Shown in pieces: positions 7,895 to 14,697 of a DNA stretch of 29,370 nucleotides (within the stretch, counting starts at the first letter, position 1; every line of letters begins with the position of its first letter). The notes beneath the pieces are model-generated. The model was not told where the DNA came from and did no database searches. It was given only the letters and a program-made list of their open reading frames with translations. Where the stretch lies: NCBI GenBank assembly GCA_964523005.1, contig CAZFZL010000002.1, positions 1-29,370 on the forward strand, written 5' to 3'. The stretch is from UMGS1307 sp964523005 (lineage in GTDB: Bacteria; Bacillota; Clostridia; Oscillospirales; CAG-382). A program made the position numbers and the translations under genes.

Positions 7895-7923
7895 CAAAAA
7901 ACCGTTTTGCGTATTGCGAAACG
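7895..7923 (-). terminator. Intrinsic terminator after rplA
   Basis: Minus-strand stem with arms 7916-7923 and 7903-7910 (CGTTTCGC against GCAAAACG, one C-A mismatch, 5-nt loop) is followed by GTTTTTTG. It begins directly downstream of the rplA stop codon and separates the rpmG-rplA operon from the rplJ promoter. Confidence 0.75.
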
Positions 7924-7925
7924 CG

Positions 7926-8633
7926 TTATGCGTTTGCGCTTCCGCCGAGCTTAGCGGAGTTGATCTTTATTCCGGGGCCCATGGTCGAAGCGATGACGCA
8001 GCTCTTGATATACTGTCCCTTTGCTGCGGCAGGCTTTGCCTTTATAACGGCTCCGAGAAGTGTGTTGAAGTTTTCGATGAGCTTATCCTGACCGAACGAG
8101 ACCTTGCCGATGGGGCAGTGGATGATGTTCGTTTTGTCAAGACGGTATTCGATCTTACCGGCTTTAGCATCCGTGACGGCTTTGGCAACATCCATGGTCA
8201 CCGTGCCCGCCTTCGGGTTCGGCATGAGACCTTTCGGTCCGAGGATCTTACCGAGACGTCCGATGACGCCCATCATGTCGGGAGTCGCTATGATCACGTC
8301 GAAGTCGAACCAGTTTTCGTGCTGGATCTTTGCGACGTATTCTTCAGCGCCGACATAATCGGAGCCTGCCTGCTCGGCTGCTTTTGCTTTGTCACCCTTC
8401 GCGAACACGAGAGTACGGACCTTTTTGCCCGTTCCGTGGGGAAGAACGACTGCGCCTCTGACCTGCTGGTCTGCGTGACGTGAGTCAACACCGAGACGGA
8501 TATGGACTTCGACTGTCTCGTCAAATTTTGCCTTTGCTATCGAACACATAAGTCCGAGTGCTTCGTTGCTGTCATAAAGCTTCGTCTTTTCGACGGCTTT
8601 TGCACTTGTGGTGTAATTCTTGCCTCTCTTCAT
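7926..8633 (-). CDS. rplA: 50S ribosomal protein uL1
   Basis: Protein of the L1 stalk, which helps move deacylated tRNA out of the E site; in many bacteria it also represses its own rplK-rplA message. The length of 235 residues is standard. It starts MKRGKNYTTSAKAV and contains the signature GRLGKILGPKGLMPNPKAGTV together with FDETVEVHIRLGVD. A GGGAGG ribosome binding site precedes the ATG, 14 nt after the rplK stop. It is the last gene of the rpmG-secE-nusG-rplK-rplA unit. Confidence 0.97.
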   Translation of the reverse strand: MKRGKNYTTSAKAVEKTKLYDSNEALGLMCSIAKAKFDETVEVHIRLGVDSRHADQQVRGAVVLPHGTGKKVRTLVFAKGDKAKAAEQAGSDYVGAEEYVAKIQHENWFDFDVIIATPDMMGVIGRLGKILGPKGLMPNPKAGTVTMDVAKAVTDAKAGKIEYRLDKTNIIHCPIGKVSFGQDKLIENFNTLLGAVIKAKPAAAKGQYIKSCVIASTMGPGIKINSAKLGGSANA

Positions 8634-8647
8634 CTCTGCGCCTCCCT

Positions 8648-9073
8648 TTACTCATCTACCACGACGCCCATACTGCGAGCAGTACCGGCGACCATGCTCA
8701 TTGCGGTCTCGACAGAAGCCGCGTTGAGGTCGGGCATTTTGAGTTCCGCTATCTTACGCACTGCGTCCTTGGAGATGTGCGCGACCTTGTCGGTCTGAGG
8801 AACGGCGGAGCCGCTTTCGATGCCGCAGGCTTTCTTTATGAGGATAGCTGCGGGCGGGGTCTTGGTTATGAACGAGAAAGAACGGTCGGCATATATCGTT
8901 ATAACGACCGGGATTATAAGCCCGATGTCTTTCTTCGTGCGTTCGTTGAATTCCTTGGTGAATACCGCAAGGGCTACGCCGTATGAACCGAGCGCAGGGC
9001 CTACGGGCGGACCGGGCATTGCTTTGCCTGCAGGAAGCTGCAGCTTAACACACCCGACGATTTTCTTTGCCAT
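8648..9073 (-). CDS. rplK: 50S ribosomal protein uL11 with altered N-terminal loop
   Basis: L11 forms the GTPase-associated centre with 23S rRNA helices 43/44, contacts EF-G and RelA, and is the thiostrepton-site protein. It is 141 residues, of normal length, with an intact C-terminal rRNA-binding domain (ITKTPPAAILIKKACGIESGS, ISKDAVRKIAELKMPDLNA, GTARSMGV). The N-terminal domain is unusual: after PPVGPALG, where nearly all bacteria have QHGVNIM, this protein reads SYGVALA, and PAPP is PGPP. Lys3, a PrmA methylation site in E. coli, is kept. A GGAGGT ribosome binding site precedes the ATG. No second rplK is visible in the window. Confidence 0.95.
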   Translation of the reverse strand: MAKKIVGCVKLQLPAGKAMPGPPVGPALGSYGVALAVFTKEFNERTKKDIGLIIPVVITIYADRSFSFITKTPPAAILIKKACGIESGSAVPQTDKVAHISKDAVRKIAELKMPDLNAASVETAMSMVAGTARSMGVVVDE

Positions 9074-9104
9074 GTTTGTTTACCTCCAATGTGGTGAATT
9101 TTGC

Positions 9105-9147
9105 GGGAGCTTTGCTCCCTCCCACTATATCCAAGGCGCATTGCGCC
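9105..9147 (-). other. Two small hairpins in the nusG-rplK spacer
   Basis: The 87-nt spacer between nusG and rplK holds two perfect short inverted repeats: GGGAGC/GCTCCC at 9105-9110 and 9114-9119, and GGCGC/GCGCC at 9135-9139 and 9143-9147, each with a 3-nt loop. No U tract follows, so they are not intrinsic terminators. They could be an mRNA processing or stability element or part of L1/L11 feedback; this is inference only. Confidence 0.4.
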
Positions 9148-9160
9148 GCGGACGCATGTT

Positions 9161-9685
9161 TTACAGGGGCTTGACCTGTGTTGAATCAAGCTCAACTGCC
9201 GTTTCACGGCCGAACATAGACGCCGTGACCTTGACTTTTTTGAGATCGGGCGATATTTCATCGACCGCCGCGATAAACCCGGAGAGCGGACCGTCGCATA
9301 TGCGAACACTGTCTCCGACCTTATATGAAATCTCGATTACGCGCGTTTCGACGCCGAGTTTTTCGACCTCCGCGTCAGTCAGCGGCACCGGCTTTGATCC
9401 GGGGCCCACGAAGCCGGTAACGCCGCGCGTGTTGCGTATTATGTGCCAGCTTTCGTCGTTCATTATCATCTTGACAAGAACGTAGCTCGGAAAAAGTTTT
9501 CGCTCCGTTTCCTTTTCCGTTTCGTCAGTGACTTCCACGACCGTCTCCATCGGGATCTTTACGTCCTCGATGAGATGACCGAGCTTTCTGTTTTCGACCG
9601 CCTTCTCAATGTTTCCGGCGACCTTGTTTTCATATCCCGAATAGGTATGAACAACATACCAGAGTGCCTTTTCTTCAGTAGACAT
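9161..9685 (-). CDS. nusG: Transcription termination/antitermination factor NusG
   Basis: Universal elongation factor that binds the RNA polymerase clamp and affects pausing, Rho termination and ribosome coupling. It is 174 residues. The N-terminal NGN domain starts ALWYVVHTYSGYENKVAGNI and includes KLFPSYVLVKM and RNTRGVTGFVGPG. The C-terminal KOW domain begins VGDSVRICDGPLSGF and ends in VTASMFGRETAVELD. It has an AAGGAAGG ribosome binding site 12 nt after secE, and lies in the conserved secE-nusG-rplK-rplA order. Confidence 0.97.
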   Translation of the reverse strand: MSTEEKALWYVVHTYSGYENKVAGNIEKAVENRKLGHLIEDVKIPMETVVEVTDETEKETERKLFPSYVLVKMIMNDESWHIIRNTRGVTGFVGPGSKPVPLTDAEVEKLGVETRVIEISYKVGDSVRICDGPLSGFIAAVDEISPDLKKVKVTASMFGRETAVELDSTQVKPL

Positions 9686-9697
9686 CGGTATCCTTCC

Positions 9698-9949
9698 TTA
9701 TGCCACAAGCGTTCCGAGCCAAAGGACGAGCTGACCGAATGCGTAGTCAACACCGCCGATTACGGCGCTGGAAACGACAAGTGATACGATGACGACCCAT
9801 GATTTTTTAAGCGTTTCTTCTTTGGACGGCCAAACGATCTTTTGCAGCTCGCTCTTGTAATCCTTGAAGAACTTTTTCAACCACGAACCGATCCTTTTGA
9901 AGAACGGAGGCTTTTTGGACTTTTCTGTTACTGCTTTCTTTTCAGCCAT
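9698..9949 (-). CDS. secE: Preprotein translocase subunit SecE
   Basis: Essential small membrane subunit that clamps SecY in the SecYEG channel. This is the 83-residue single-span form usual in Gram-positives. It has a Lys-rich cytoplasmic N-terminus, an amphipathic segment LKKFFKDYKSELQKIVWPSKEET with the conserved KIVWPS motif, and one hydrophobic helix from about residue 51 (WVVIVSLVVSSAVIGG) running to the end. An AAAGGAAG ribosome binding site precedes the ATG, and the gene sits between rpmG and nusG as in most Bacillota. Confidence 0.95.
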   Translation of the reverse strand: MAEKKAVTEKSKKPPFFKRIGSWLKKFFKDYKSELQKIVWPSKEETLKKSWVVIVSLVVSSAVIGGVDYAFGQLVLWLGTLVA

Positions 9950-9976
9950 TGCGGTCTTCCTTTCACGAGCAAAATA

Positions 9977-10126
9977 TTACTTGCTCTCTCTGTGTTCAGT
10001 GTGCTTGCGGCAGAACTTGCAGTATTTTTTCATCACAAGCCTGTCCGGGTCGTTCTTCTTGTTTTTGACCGTGTCGTAATTTCTCTGTTTGCATTCGCTG
10101 CATACGAGGGTGATTTTAACTCTCAT
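9977..10126 (-). CDS. rpmG: 50S ribosomal protein bL33
   Basis: A 49-residue large-subunit protein, MRVKITLVCSECKQRNYDTV onward, ending KYCKFCRKHTEHRESK. It carries two CxxC pairs (C9/C12 and C36/C39), so it is the zinc-binding C+ form. The ATG at 10126 has a GGAGGT ribosome binding site; longer in-frame readings start in the leader and have no family support. It is the first gene of the unit that continues into secE and nusG. Confidence 0.95.
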   Translation of the reverse strand: MRVKITLVCSECKQRNYDTVKNKKNDPDRLVMKKYCKFCRKHTEHRESK

Positions 10127-10193
10127 GACGGTACCTCCATTATTTCCGTATACCTTCCTCAGCGGGAGAAAAGTTGATCCGATTTTTGCGCAC

Positions 10194-10217
10194 AAAAAAA
10201 GGAACCTCCGCAGAGGT
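10194..10217 (-). terminator. 5'-terminal hairpin plus T7 run in the rpmG leader (candidate early terminator)
   Basis: Immediately at the predicted transcript start the minus strand has ACCTC-TGCG-GAGGT (10204-10217), followed by TCC and seven T (10194-10200). The stem is only 5 bp, so termination may be weak. It could instead protect the 5' end of the mRNA. Confidence 0.3.
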
Positions 10218-10223
10218 GTTATT

Positions 10224-10252
10224 ATTATATCAGTGTATTACAGCTTTGTCAA
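10224..10252 (-). promoter_or_regulatory. Consensus promoter of rpmG-secE-nusG-rplK-rplA
   Basis: Minus-strand TTGACA (10247-10252), 17-nt spacer, TATAAT (10224-10229): a perfect match to the housekeeping sigma consensus. Predicted start is near 10217, giving a leader of about 90 nt before rpmG. Confidence 0.93.
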
Positions 10253-10273
10253 GAGCTTTTTTTGATTTTTTTT

Positions 10274-10314
10274 AAAAATATCGGGCGGCAGAGGCAAAAG
10301 CGCTTCTGCCGCCC
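10274..10314 (-). terminator. Intrinsic terminator after the lipoprotein pseudogene
   Basis: A 10-bp perfect stem (10283-10292 with 10305-10314, GGGCGGCAGA and its complement) is extended by weaker inner pairs, then a T run at 10278-10274 on the minus strand. It lies about 90 nt after the stop of the broken gene and insulates the rpmG promoter. Confidence 0.8.
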
Positions 10315-10402
10315 TCCTTGAAAATCAACGGGAAAACTTATGTCGGACATATAACATCGGATAAATCTTTTATGCGCTCACGCGGTGCATGGTTTTTCGG
10401 GA

Positions 10403-10961
10403 TCAATACACATAATCAAGCGTCCATTCGTCGTCCTCGCAGAGGAACATGAAATATCCGTATTTGCCGTGTCTCTCGTCATAATCGCCGTCGCCGCCGA
10501 TCGCGATCTTCGCGAGCATCCGCCCGTCGACGAGCATTTCGCAGGTGTAGTCTGTCACATCGAGCGTTTCGGGGAATTCAGGCAGATAGTAAAAGCCGTT
10601 GTCCAAAGCGCTCGTCTGTCACGGGATAGTATGTGTCGGTTACATCGCCGAATTCAGTTTTTATCGTGAATTCCTCCGGCGAAGATGCGTCGAACGAAAG
10701 AAACTCCTGATACAGCGGGTACGTCAGCAAATTGATCTTATAGGCCGTTTCCAAGAGACCTTTTGCCACGGTCATATCCACCTCGGAGATCGGCAGGCTC
10801 TCCTCCGGATCGGCTTTGCTGACATCGGATTCCGCTGCGTCTGATTCCGCGACGCTGACATCGGATTCGTCTGTCGGAGTGCTGATATCGTTGCAGGAAG
10901 CAAACAATGCGGTGCAAAGCGTGATGACAAGCACAAAACATAATAGTTTTTTATGATTGAT
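10403..10961 (-). pseudogene. Damaged lipoprotein gene (frameshift, no canonical start)
   Basis: I do not recognise a named family. Read from about 10961, the frame gives NHKKLLCFVLVITLCTALFA followed by SC: a lipoprotein signal peptide with an LFASC lipobox. An Asp/Ser/Glu-rich linker with ESDVS- and ESDAA-like repeats follows, then a globular part (VDMTVAKGLLETAYKINLL, FLSFDASSPEEFTIK). The frame stops at 10578 soon after YPVTDERF. A second frame continues with DNGFYYLPEFPETL and ends in EDDEWTLDYVY at 10403. Removing one G near 10606 (TTTGGAC to TTTGAC) joins them into one protein of about 180 residues. AAGGAG at 10963-10968 has no ATG, GTG or TTG at normal spacing; an in-frame GTG at 10934 would lose the basic n-region. 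Two separate lesions favour a decaying gene over a sequencing error. Confidence 0.7.
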
Positions 10962-11053
10962 TCTCCTTGTAATATAAAAATGTGTTGTATGGAAACAAAG
11001 AACGATAAGGTTTCCCGCTTATGGAAAGAATATACCACTTCGCATAGGGAAAA

Positions 11054-11082
11054 GATATATTTACCTGTGAATATTTTGTAAA
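11054..11082 (-). promoter_or_regulatory. Candidate promoter for the lipoprotein pseudogene
   Basis: Minus-strand TTTACA (11077-11082) and TATATC (11054-11059) have a 17-nt spacer. They stand about 90 nt upstream of the orphan AAGGAG site at 10963-10968. Confidence 0.55.
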
Positions 11083-11121
11083 TAAATTATGAACACAGCG
11101 GATTCAGCTAAGGGGAGCTAA

Positions 11122-11280
11122 GTTATTTTTTTAAATACAGAACAGCGCATAAAACCAAGGAGGTTTTATGCGCTGTTTATTCGAAGATCAAATGATATTG
11201 TACGGCGTTTCCGGACATCTCCATTATGCGACCCCGAAAAGCGTTTTACATTTCCTATTATCGATGCTTTTCTTCTTTCA
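11122..11280 (-). ncRNA. Candidate intergenic small RNA
   Basis: A minus-strand promoter at 11286-11314 points into about 150 nt with no credible reading frame. The transcript would contain a stem GAAAAGC/GCTTTTC (DNA arms 11266-11272 and 11236-11242), a middle segment with GATGTCCGGAAACGCC, and a 16-bp perfect terminal hairpin (11162-11177 with 11141-11156) whose loop is UCCUU, complementary to AAGGA in Shine-Dalgarno sequences. The stretch after the hairpin (CTGTATTT) is a poor U tract, so the 3' end is uncertain. I matched it to no known RNA family. It could instead be a long 5' leader of the lipoprotein gene. Confidence 0.45.
11141..11177. repeat. Perfect 16-bp inverted repeat with 5-nt spacer
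   Basis: AACAGCGCATAAAACC (11141-11156) is followed by AAGGA and then its exact reverse complement (11162-11177). No other long palindrome in the window is perfect over 16 bp. It may be a terminator-like RNA hairpin or a protein-binding palindrome. Confidence 0.9.
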
Positions 11281-11285
11281 TGTAT

Positions 11286-11314
11286 ATAATATCACATATT
11301 GGAAATGGAGTCAA
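11286..11314 (-). promoter_or_regulatory. Promoter driving the intergenic minus-strand transcript
   Basis: Minus-strand TTGACT (11309-11314), 17-nt spacer, TATTAT (11286-11291). Predicted start is near 11279. It lies 115 nt downstream of rpiB and does not serve rpiB itself. Confidence 0.65.
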
Positions 11315-11428
11315 GCTTATTTTGGAAATATAAAAACTGTTTTTCAAAATCTGTTGATTTCTTTCAATACATACAATACATATAACTCCAACAGTCTATC
11401 TTTGCCGCGAACAATGCAACGCTTCGCT

Positions 11429-11854
11429 TCAGTGCTCGTACATCCAGACGCGCGTGGAATGACGTCCGCCGTCAAAGGGGGTGTTGAGGAATATATCGGT
11501 GAATCTGAGTGCGTCCTCGTCACTGAGAACAGGTCCGCCGAGGCAGATGACGTTTGCGTCATTGTGGCGGCGTGCCATCTCGGCGGTGAAATCGCTCGTG
11601 ACGACGGCGGCGCGTATGCCTTGCTGCTTGTTTGCGGCGATGGACATACCTATGCCCGTTCCGCAGACGAGTATTCCTTTGTCTGCGTCCTTCTTTTGTA
11701 TGAGTGCGCAGACCTTCTTTGCGTAGATCGGGTAATCGACCGACTGCGTGCTGTCGGTGCCGCAGTCTATGAAGGATATGTTCTTCTCCCTGAGCATCTG
11801 CACTATCTTCTGCTTGATCTCAAAGCCTCCGTGGTCACATCCTATTGCTATCAT
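11429..11854 (-). CDS. rpiB: Ribose-5-phosphate isomerase B
   Basis: Interconverts ribose 5-phosphate and ribulose 5-phosphate in the non-oxidative pentose phosphate pathway. It is 141 residues, standard for RpiB. It begins MIAIGCDHGGFEIKQKIVQM with the phosphate-binding CDHGG, and has the active-site cysteine loop GILVCGTGIGMSIAANK, then GIRAAVV and the RHNDANVICLGG motif. An AAAGGAGAG ribosome binding site lies inside the end of tsaB, and the ATG overlaps the tsaB stop by 4 nt, so translation is coupled. It is the last gene of the deoB-fhs-tsaE-tsaB-rpiB unit and follows on from DeoB product chemistry. The related LacA/LacB isomerases are less likely, given the deoB context. Confidence 0.93.
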   Translation of the reverse strand: MIAIGCDHGGFEIKQKIVQMLREKNISFIDCGTDSTQSVDYPIYAKKVCALIQKKDADKGILVCGTGIGMSIAANKQQGIRAAVVTSDFTAEMARRHNDANVICLGGPVLSDEDALRFTDIFLNTPFDGGRHSTRVWMYEH

Positions 11855-12558
11855 GATCTCTCTCCTTTTTTCTCTTCCGTTTCCGGGTGCTTTTCGTTGT
11901 ATTCGCGTTCAGCCTGCGGAAGCCGCAGGTATATCGGGCTTAGCGATCCCGCGTCGACAGTCGGCGCGTTCTCCGCAGCGAGCGCAACGGACAGCGCGTT
12001 CTGATAAAGAGCGCACGGCGGCGCAAGAAGCGGCTTCAATTCACTGCACAGCGACGCGAAAAGCTCCGCGCCATCGCCGTTTACGATGACAGGCGTTTTA
12101 TACGCGAGCAGCTCGGCCTCAAGCTCCGCGGCGCTGATGCAGCGGTCGGGCGTCAGGCGCTGCGAAGAGCAAAACAGCGCGTTGTAGAACTGATCTCTGC
12201 GCGCGTCCATAACGGGGCATACGATAAAGCCTTCGACGGCAGCGTTGAGTGCGAGCGCCGCGAGCGACGATACACCGCAGCACGGCTTTTTTCCGAACGC
12301 AAGCCCTTTGACGGTCGCTATACCGATGCGCACGCCGGTGAACGAGCCCGGGCCTGCCGATGCGGCGATGCGGTCTACGCCGTCTATATCGGTTCCGAAC
12401 AGCTTCAGTGCGCCGTCGATCATCGGCATGAGCGTCTGGCTGTGGGTGAGCTTGTTTTTTACGCTTTGCAGCGAGTATGAAAGCAGTCTGCCGCCGCTTA
12501 TCTCGGCGACTGCCGCCGTGGCGGTCACTGCCGTCGTATCTATTGCGAGTATTTTCAT
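11851..12558 (-). CDS. tsaB: tRNA t6A biosynthesis protein TsaB
   Basis: A non-catalytic ASKHA-fold partner of TsaD in transferring threonylcarbamoyl to A37 of ANN-decoding tRNAs. It is 235 residues. The N-terminus MKILAIDTTAVTATAAV is the ASKHA phosphate-1 strand; HSQTLMPMID and SAGPGSFTGVRIGIATVKGLAFG are diagnostic of TsaB/YeaZ. The C-terminal part, including ARRDQFYNALF and YLRLPQAEREY, is also typical. It overlaps tsaE by 4 nt upstream and rpiB by 4 nt downstream. TsaD and RimI, frequent partners after tsaB in Bacillota, are absent here and must lie elsewhere. Confidence 0.95.
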   Translation of the reverse strand: MKILAIDTTAVTATAAVAEISGGRLLSYSLQSVKNKLTHSQTLMPMIDGALKLFGTDIDGVDRIAASAGPGSFTGVRIGIATVKGLAFGKKPCCGVSSLAALALNAAVEGFIVCPVMDARRDQFYNALFCSSQRLTPDRCISAAELEAELLAYKTPVIVNGDGAELFASLCSELKPLLAPPCALYQNALSVALAAENAPTVDAGSLSPIYLRLPQAEREYNEKHPETEEKKGERS

Positions 12559-13013
12559 TCGTCAGCCGTCCTTACGGTTATTTTTCTTTCGTTTTCGCCG
12601 GTTGCTTCTATCGTTACACTTACGGCGTTTTCCGGTATGGCGTATGTGATGTTTTCGCACCATTCGCATACCGTCAGTCCGCGCTGTGCAAGCTCATAGA
12701 AGCCGATCGCTTCAAGCTCGTCCTCCGAGCCTATCCTGTACATATCGAAATGATAGACGTTCATTCCGCCGCCTGTGTATTCGTTGACGAGTGCGTACGT
12801 CGGACTGTGGACGAGAGGAACGGCTTCGGGGATGAGCGCGCTTATCATGCCGCGCACGAACACCGTTTTCCCCATGCCGAGCGGGCCGTACAGCGCGACG
12901 AACATATCCGCGCCCGGGAGCTCACCGGTCATTTTTTCTTTGAGCTTGCGTGCAAGCTCTGCACCGACAGCACATGTCTGTTCGGGGGAATCGGAATAAC
13001 AAATATTTTTCAT
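12555..13013 (-). CDS. tsaE: tRNA t6A biosynthesis ATPase TsaE
   Basis: A P-loop ATPase that binds TsaB-TsaD and is needed for multiple turnovers of t6A synthesis. It is 152 residues. Walker A GPLGMGKT is at residues 43-50 (the usual form is GDLGAGKT, so the Asp is replaced by Pro). HSPTYALVNEYTGG and VYHFDMYRI are the conserved TsaE segments, followed by ELEAIGF and a CEWCENI motif in the usual VEWPE position. Its ATG overlaps the fhs stop (TGATG), and its stop overlaps the tsaB start, so it is tightly coupled in the operon. Confidence 0.95.
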   Translation of the reverse strand: MKNICYSDSPEQTCAVGAELARKLKEKMTGELPGADMFVALYGPLGMGKTVFVRGMISALIPEAVPLVHSPTYALVNEYTGGGMNVYHFDMYRIGSEDELEAIGFYELAQRGLTVCEWCENITYAIPENAVSVTIEATGENERKITVRTADE

Positions 13014-14680
13014 CAGAATAATCCGCTTATAACTCCGTTTTCATCAATATCTATATTTTCGGCAGCCGGGTGTGACGGCAGACCGGGCATCGTGAGTATC
13101 GAGCCGGTGAGCAGCACGACAAAGCCTGCGCCTGCCGATACTCTCGCGTCGCGCACCGTTACGGTGTGGTGCTCCGGAGCGCCGAGCTTCGAAGGATCGT
13201 CCGAGAGTGAATACTGCGTTTTCGCTATGCAGACCGGGAGTGAGCCGAAGCCCTGAGCTTCTATCGATTCGAGCGCCGTGAGCGCACGCGGAAGGAATTC
13301 CGCTTTTTCGGCATGATATATCTTTTTGCACACCGCCTGCGCTTTTTCGTAAAGCGTCATATCGTCGCTGTATGTCATTGTGAAGTGCTTTTCTGTTTCG
13401 CAAAGCTGCGTTACCGTTTCGGCAAGCTTAGCTGCGCCCCTGCCGCCGTCGCAGAACGCCGTCGAAACGACCGCCTCCACGCCTTTTTTCCGGCAGTATT
13501 CAGCCACAAATTCGACTTCGCGGTCGGTATCGGTGTCGAATCGGTTTATTGCCACGGCGACGGGAAGACCGAACGAACGGATGTTGTCGATATGTGAGCC
13601 GAGGTTGCATATACCATCGGCGAGCGCTTTCATGTTTTCGGCCTTGAGCTCGTTCTTCGGGAGTCCGCCGTTATATTTCAGTGCGCGGACCGTCGCTACG
13701 AGCACAACGGCGTCGGGGGAAAGGTGTGCTTTACGGCATTTTATATCGAAAAACTTTTCCGCGCCGAGGTCGGCGCCGAAGCCTGCTTCGGTGATGCAGT
13801 AATCGGCAAGCTTGAGCGCTGTGCGCGTCGCGATTATCGAGTTGCAGCCGTGTGCGATGTTTGCGAACGGACCGCCGTGGATGATACACGGTGTGTTTTC
13901 CGTCGTCTGGACAAGATTTGGGTCAGAGGCCTCCTTGAGCAGAGCCGCCATTGCACCGTTTGCGTGCAGGTCACGTGCGAACACGGGCTTTCCTTCATAT
14001 GTATAGGCAACGAGGATATTGCCGAGCATGGTTTTCATTTCCGAAAGCGAACCGGCAAGGCAGAGTATCGCCATTATCTCGCTCGCAACGGTTATCATGA
14101 ATCCGTCCTCCCGCACAAAACCGTTCGATGTTCCGCCGAGTCCTATGACAGTATTGCGCAGTGCGCGGTCGTTCATGTCCATCGCTCGGTAAAAAACGAT
14201 GCGCCGCGGATCGATGTTGAGCGCGTTGCCGTGGTGGATGTGGTTGTCGAGCATGGCTGCAAGCAGATTGTTCGCGCTTGTGACGGCGTGAAAATCGCCC
14301 GTGAAATGCAGGTTTATGTCCTCCATCGGAACGACCTGCGAATAGCCGCCTCCGGCAGCGCCGCCCTTGACCCCGAACACGGGGCCGAGCGACGGCTCAC
14401 GCAACGCAATGATCGCTTTTTTTCCTATGAGTGCCATCGCCTGACCGAGCCCTACCGTCGTGGTCGTTTTTCCTTCGCCGGCAGGTGTCGGGTTTATCGC
14501 CGTAACGAGAATGAGCTTACCGTCGGGATGGTCTGATAAGCGGTCGCGAAGTTCGGCGGTGAGCTTAGCCTTGTATCTTCCGTAGCAGTTGAGCTCGTCT
14601 TCGCGTATACCGAGCTCCTGCGCTATCTCGGTTATGGGCTTTTTCTTTGCTTCGTATGCTATTTGTGAATCGGATTTCAT
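13013..14680 (-). CDS. fhs: Formate-tetrahydrofolate ligase
   Basis: Joins formate and tetrahydrofolate with ATP to give 10-formyl-THF, which feeds purine synthesis and initiator Met-tRNA formylation or runs the Wood-Ljungdahl methyl branch. At 555 residues it is full length. It has the N-terminal ITEIAQELGIREDELNCYG and the P-loop TPAGEGKTTTTVGLGQA near residue 65. FGVKGGAAGGGYSQVVPMEDINLHFTGD occurs mid-protein, with TEAGFGADLGAEKF, and the C-terminus has GSILTMPGLPSHPAAENI. A GGAG ribosome binding site precedes the ATG, 17 nt after deoB. No other Wood-Ljungdahl gene is in the window, so it is probably anabolic here; that is inference. Confidence 0.97.
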   Translation of the reverse strand: MKSDSQIAYEAKKKPITEIAQELGIREDELNCYGRYKAKLTAELRDRLSDHPDGKLILVTAINPTPAGEGKTTTTVGLGQAMALIGKKAIIALREPSLGPVFGVKGGAAGGGYSQVVPMEDINLHFTGDFHAVTSANNLLAAMLDNHIHHGNALNIDPRRIVFYRAMDMNDRALRNTVIGLGGTSNGFVREDGFMITVASEIMAILCLAGSLSEMKTMLGNILVAYTYEGKPVFARDLHANGAMAALLKEASDPNLVQTTENTPCIIHGGPFANIAHGCNSIIATRTALKLADYCITEAGFGADLGAEKFFDIKCRKAHLSPDAVVLVATVRALKYNGGLPKNELKAENMKALADGICNLGSHIDNIRSFGLPVAVAINRFDTDTDREVEFVAEYCRKKGVEAVVSTAFCDGGRGAAKLAETVTQLCETEKHFTMTYSDDMTLYEKAQAVCKKIYHAEKAEFLPRALTALESIEAQGFGSLPVCIAKTQYSLSDDPSKLGAPEHHTVTVRDARVSAGAGFVVLLTGSILTMPGLPSHPAAENIDIDENGVISGLF

Positions 14681-14697
14681 TTATATCTCCATGTTTT

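Larger units (their letters stand above)
10962..11428. other. AT-rich intergenic region, no credible protein gene
   Basis: Between the broken lipoprotein and rpiB lie two minus-strand promoters, a candidate small RNA with a 16-bp inverted repeat, a tandem 9-nt repeat (CAATACATA at 11365-11373 and 11374-11382) and a loose inverted repeat CTGTTG/CAACAG (11351-11356 and 11389-11394). I see no convincing intrinsic terminator directly after rpiB. Base composition is clearly more AT-rich than the flanking genes. Confidence 0.6.

Noticed and set aside
7746..8483. A 245-codon plus-strand frame
   Set aside because: Antisense to rplA and the L10 leader; both are strongly supported on the other strand.
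11351..11394. CTGTTG/CAACAG inverted repeat as the rpiB terminator
   Set aside because: Six pairs around a 32-nt loop are too weak, and the T-rich stretch lies too far away. A weak or Rho-dependent end is possible but cannot be supported.
11168..12004. Plus-strand open frame with an apparent AAGGAGG just before its ATG
   Set aside because: The SD and ATG both belong to the perfect inverted repeat at 11141-11177, so the match is a by-product of the palindrome. The frame then runs antisense through rpiB and part of tsaB, and no promoter is seen.
13724..14536. A 270-codon plus-strand frame
   Set aside because: Antisense to fhs, which is intact and full of conserved motifs; no recognisable protein features.
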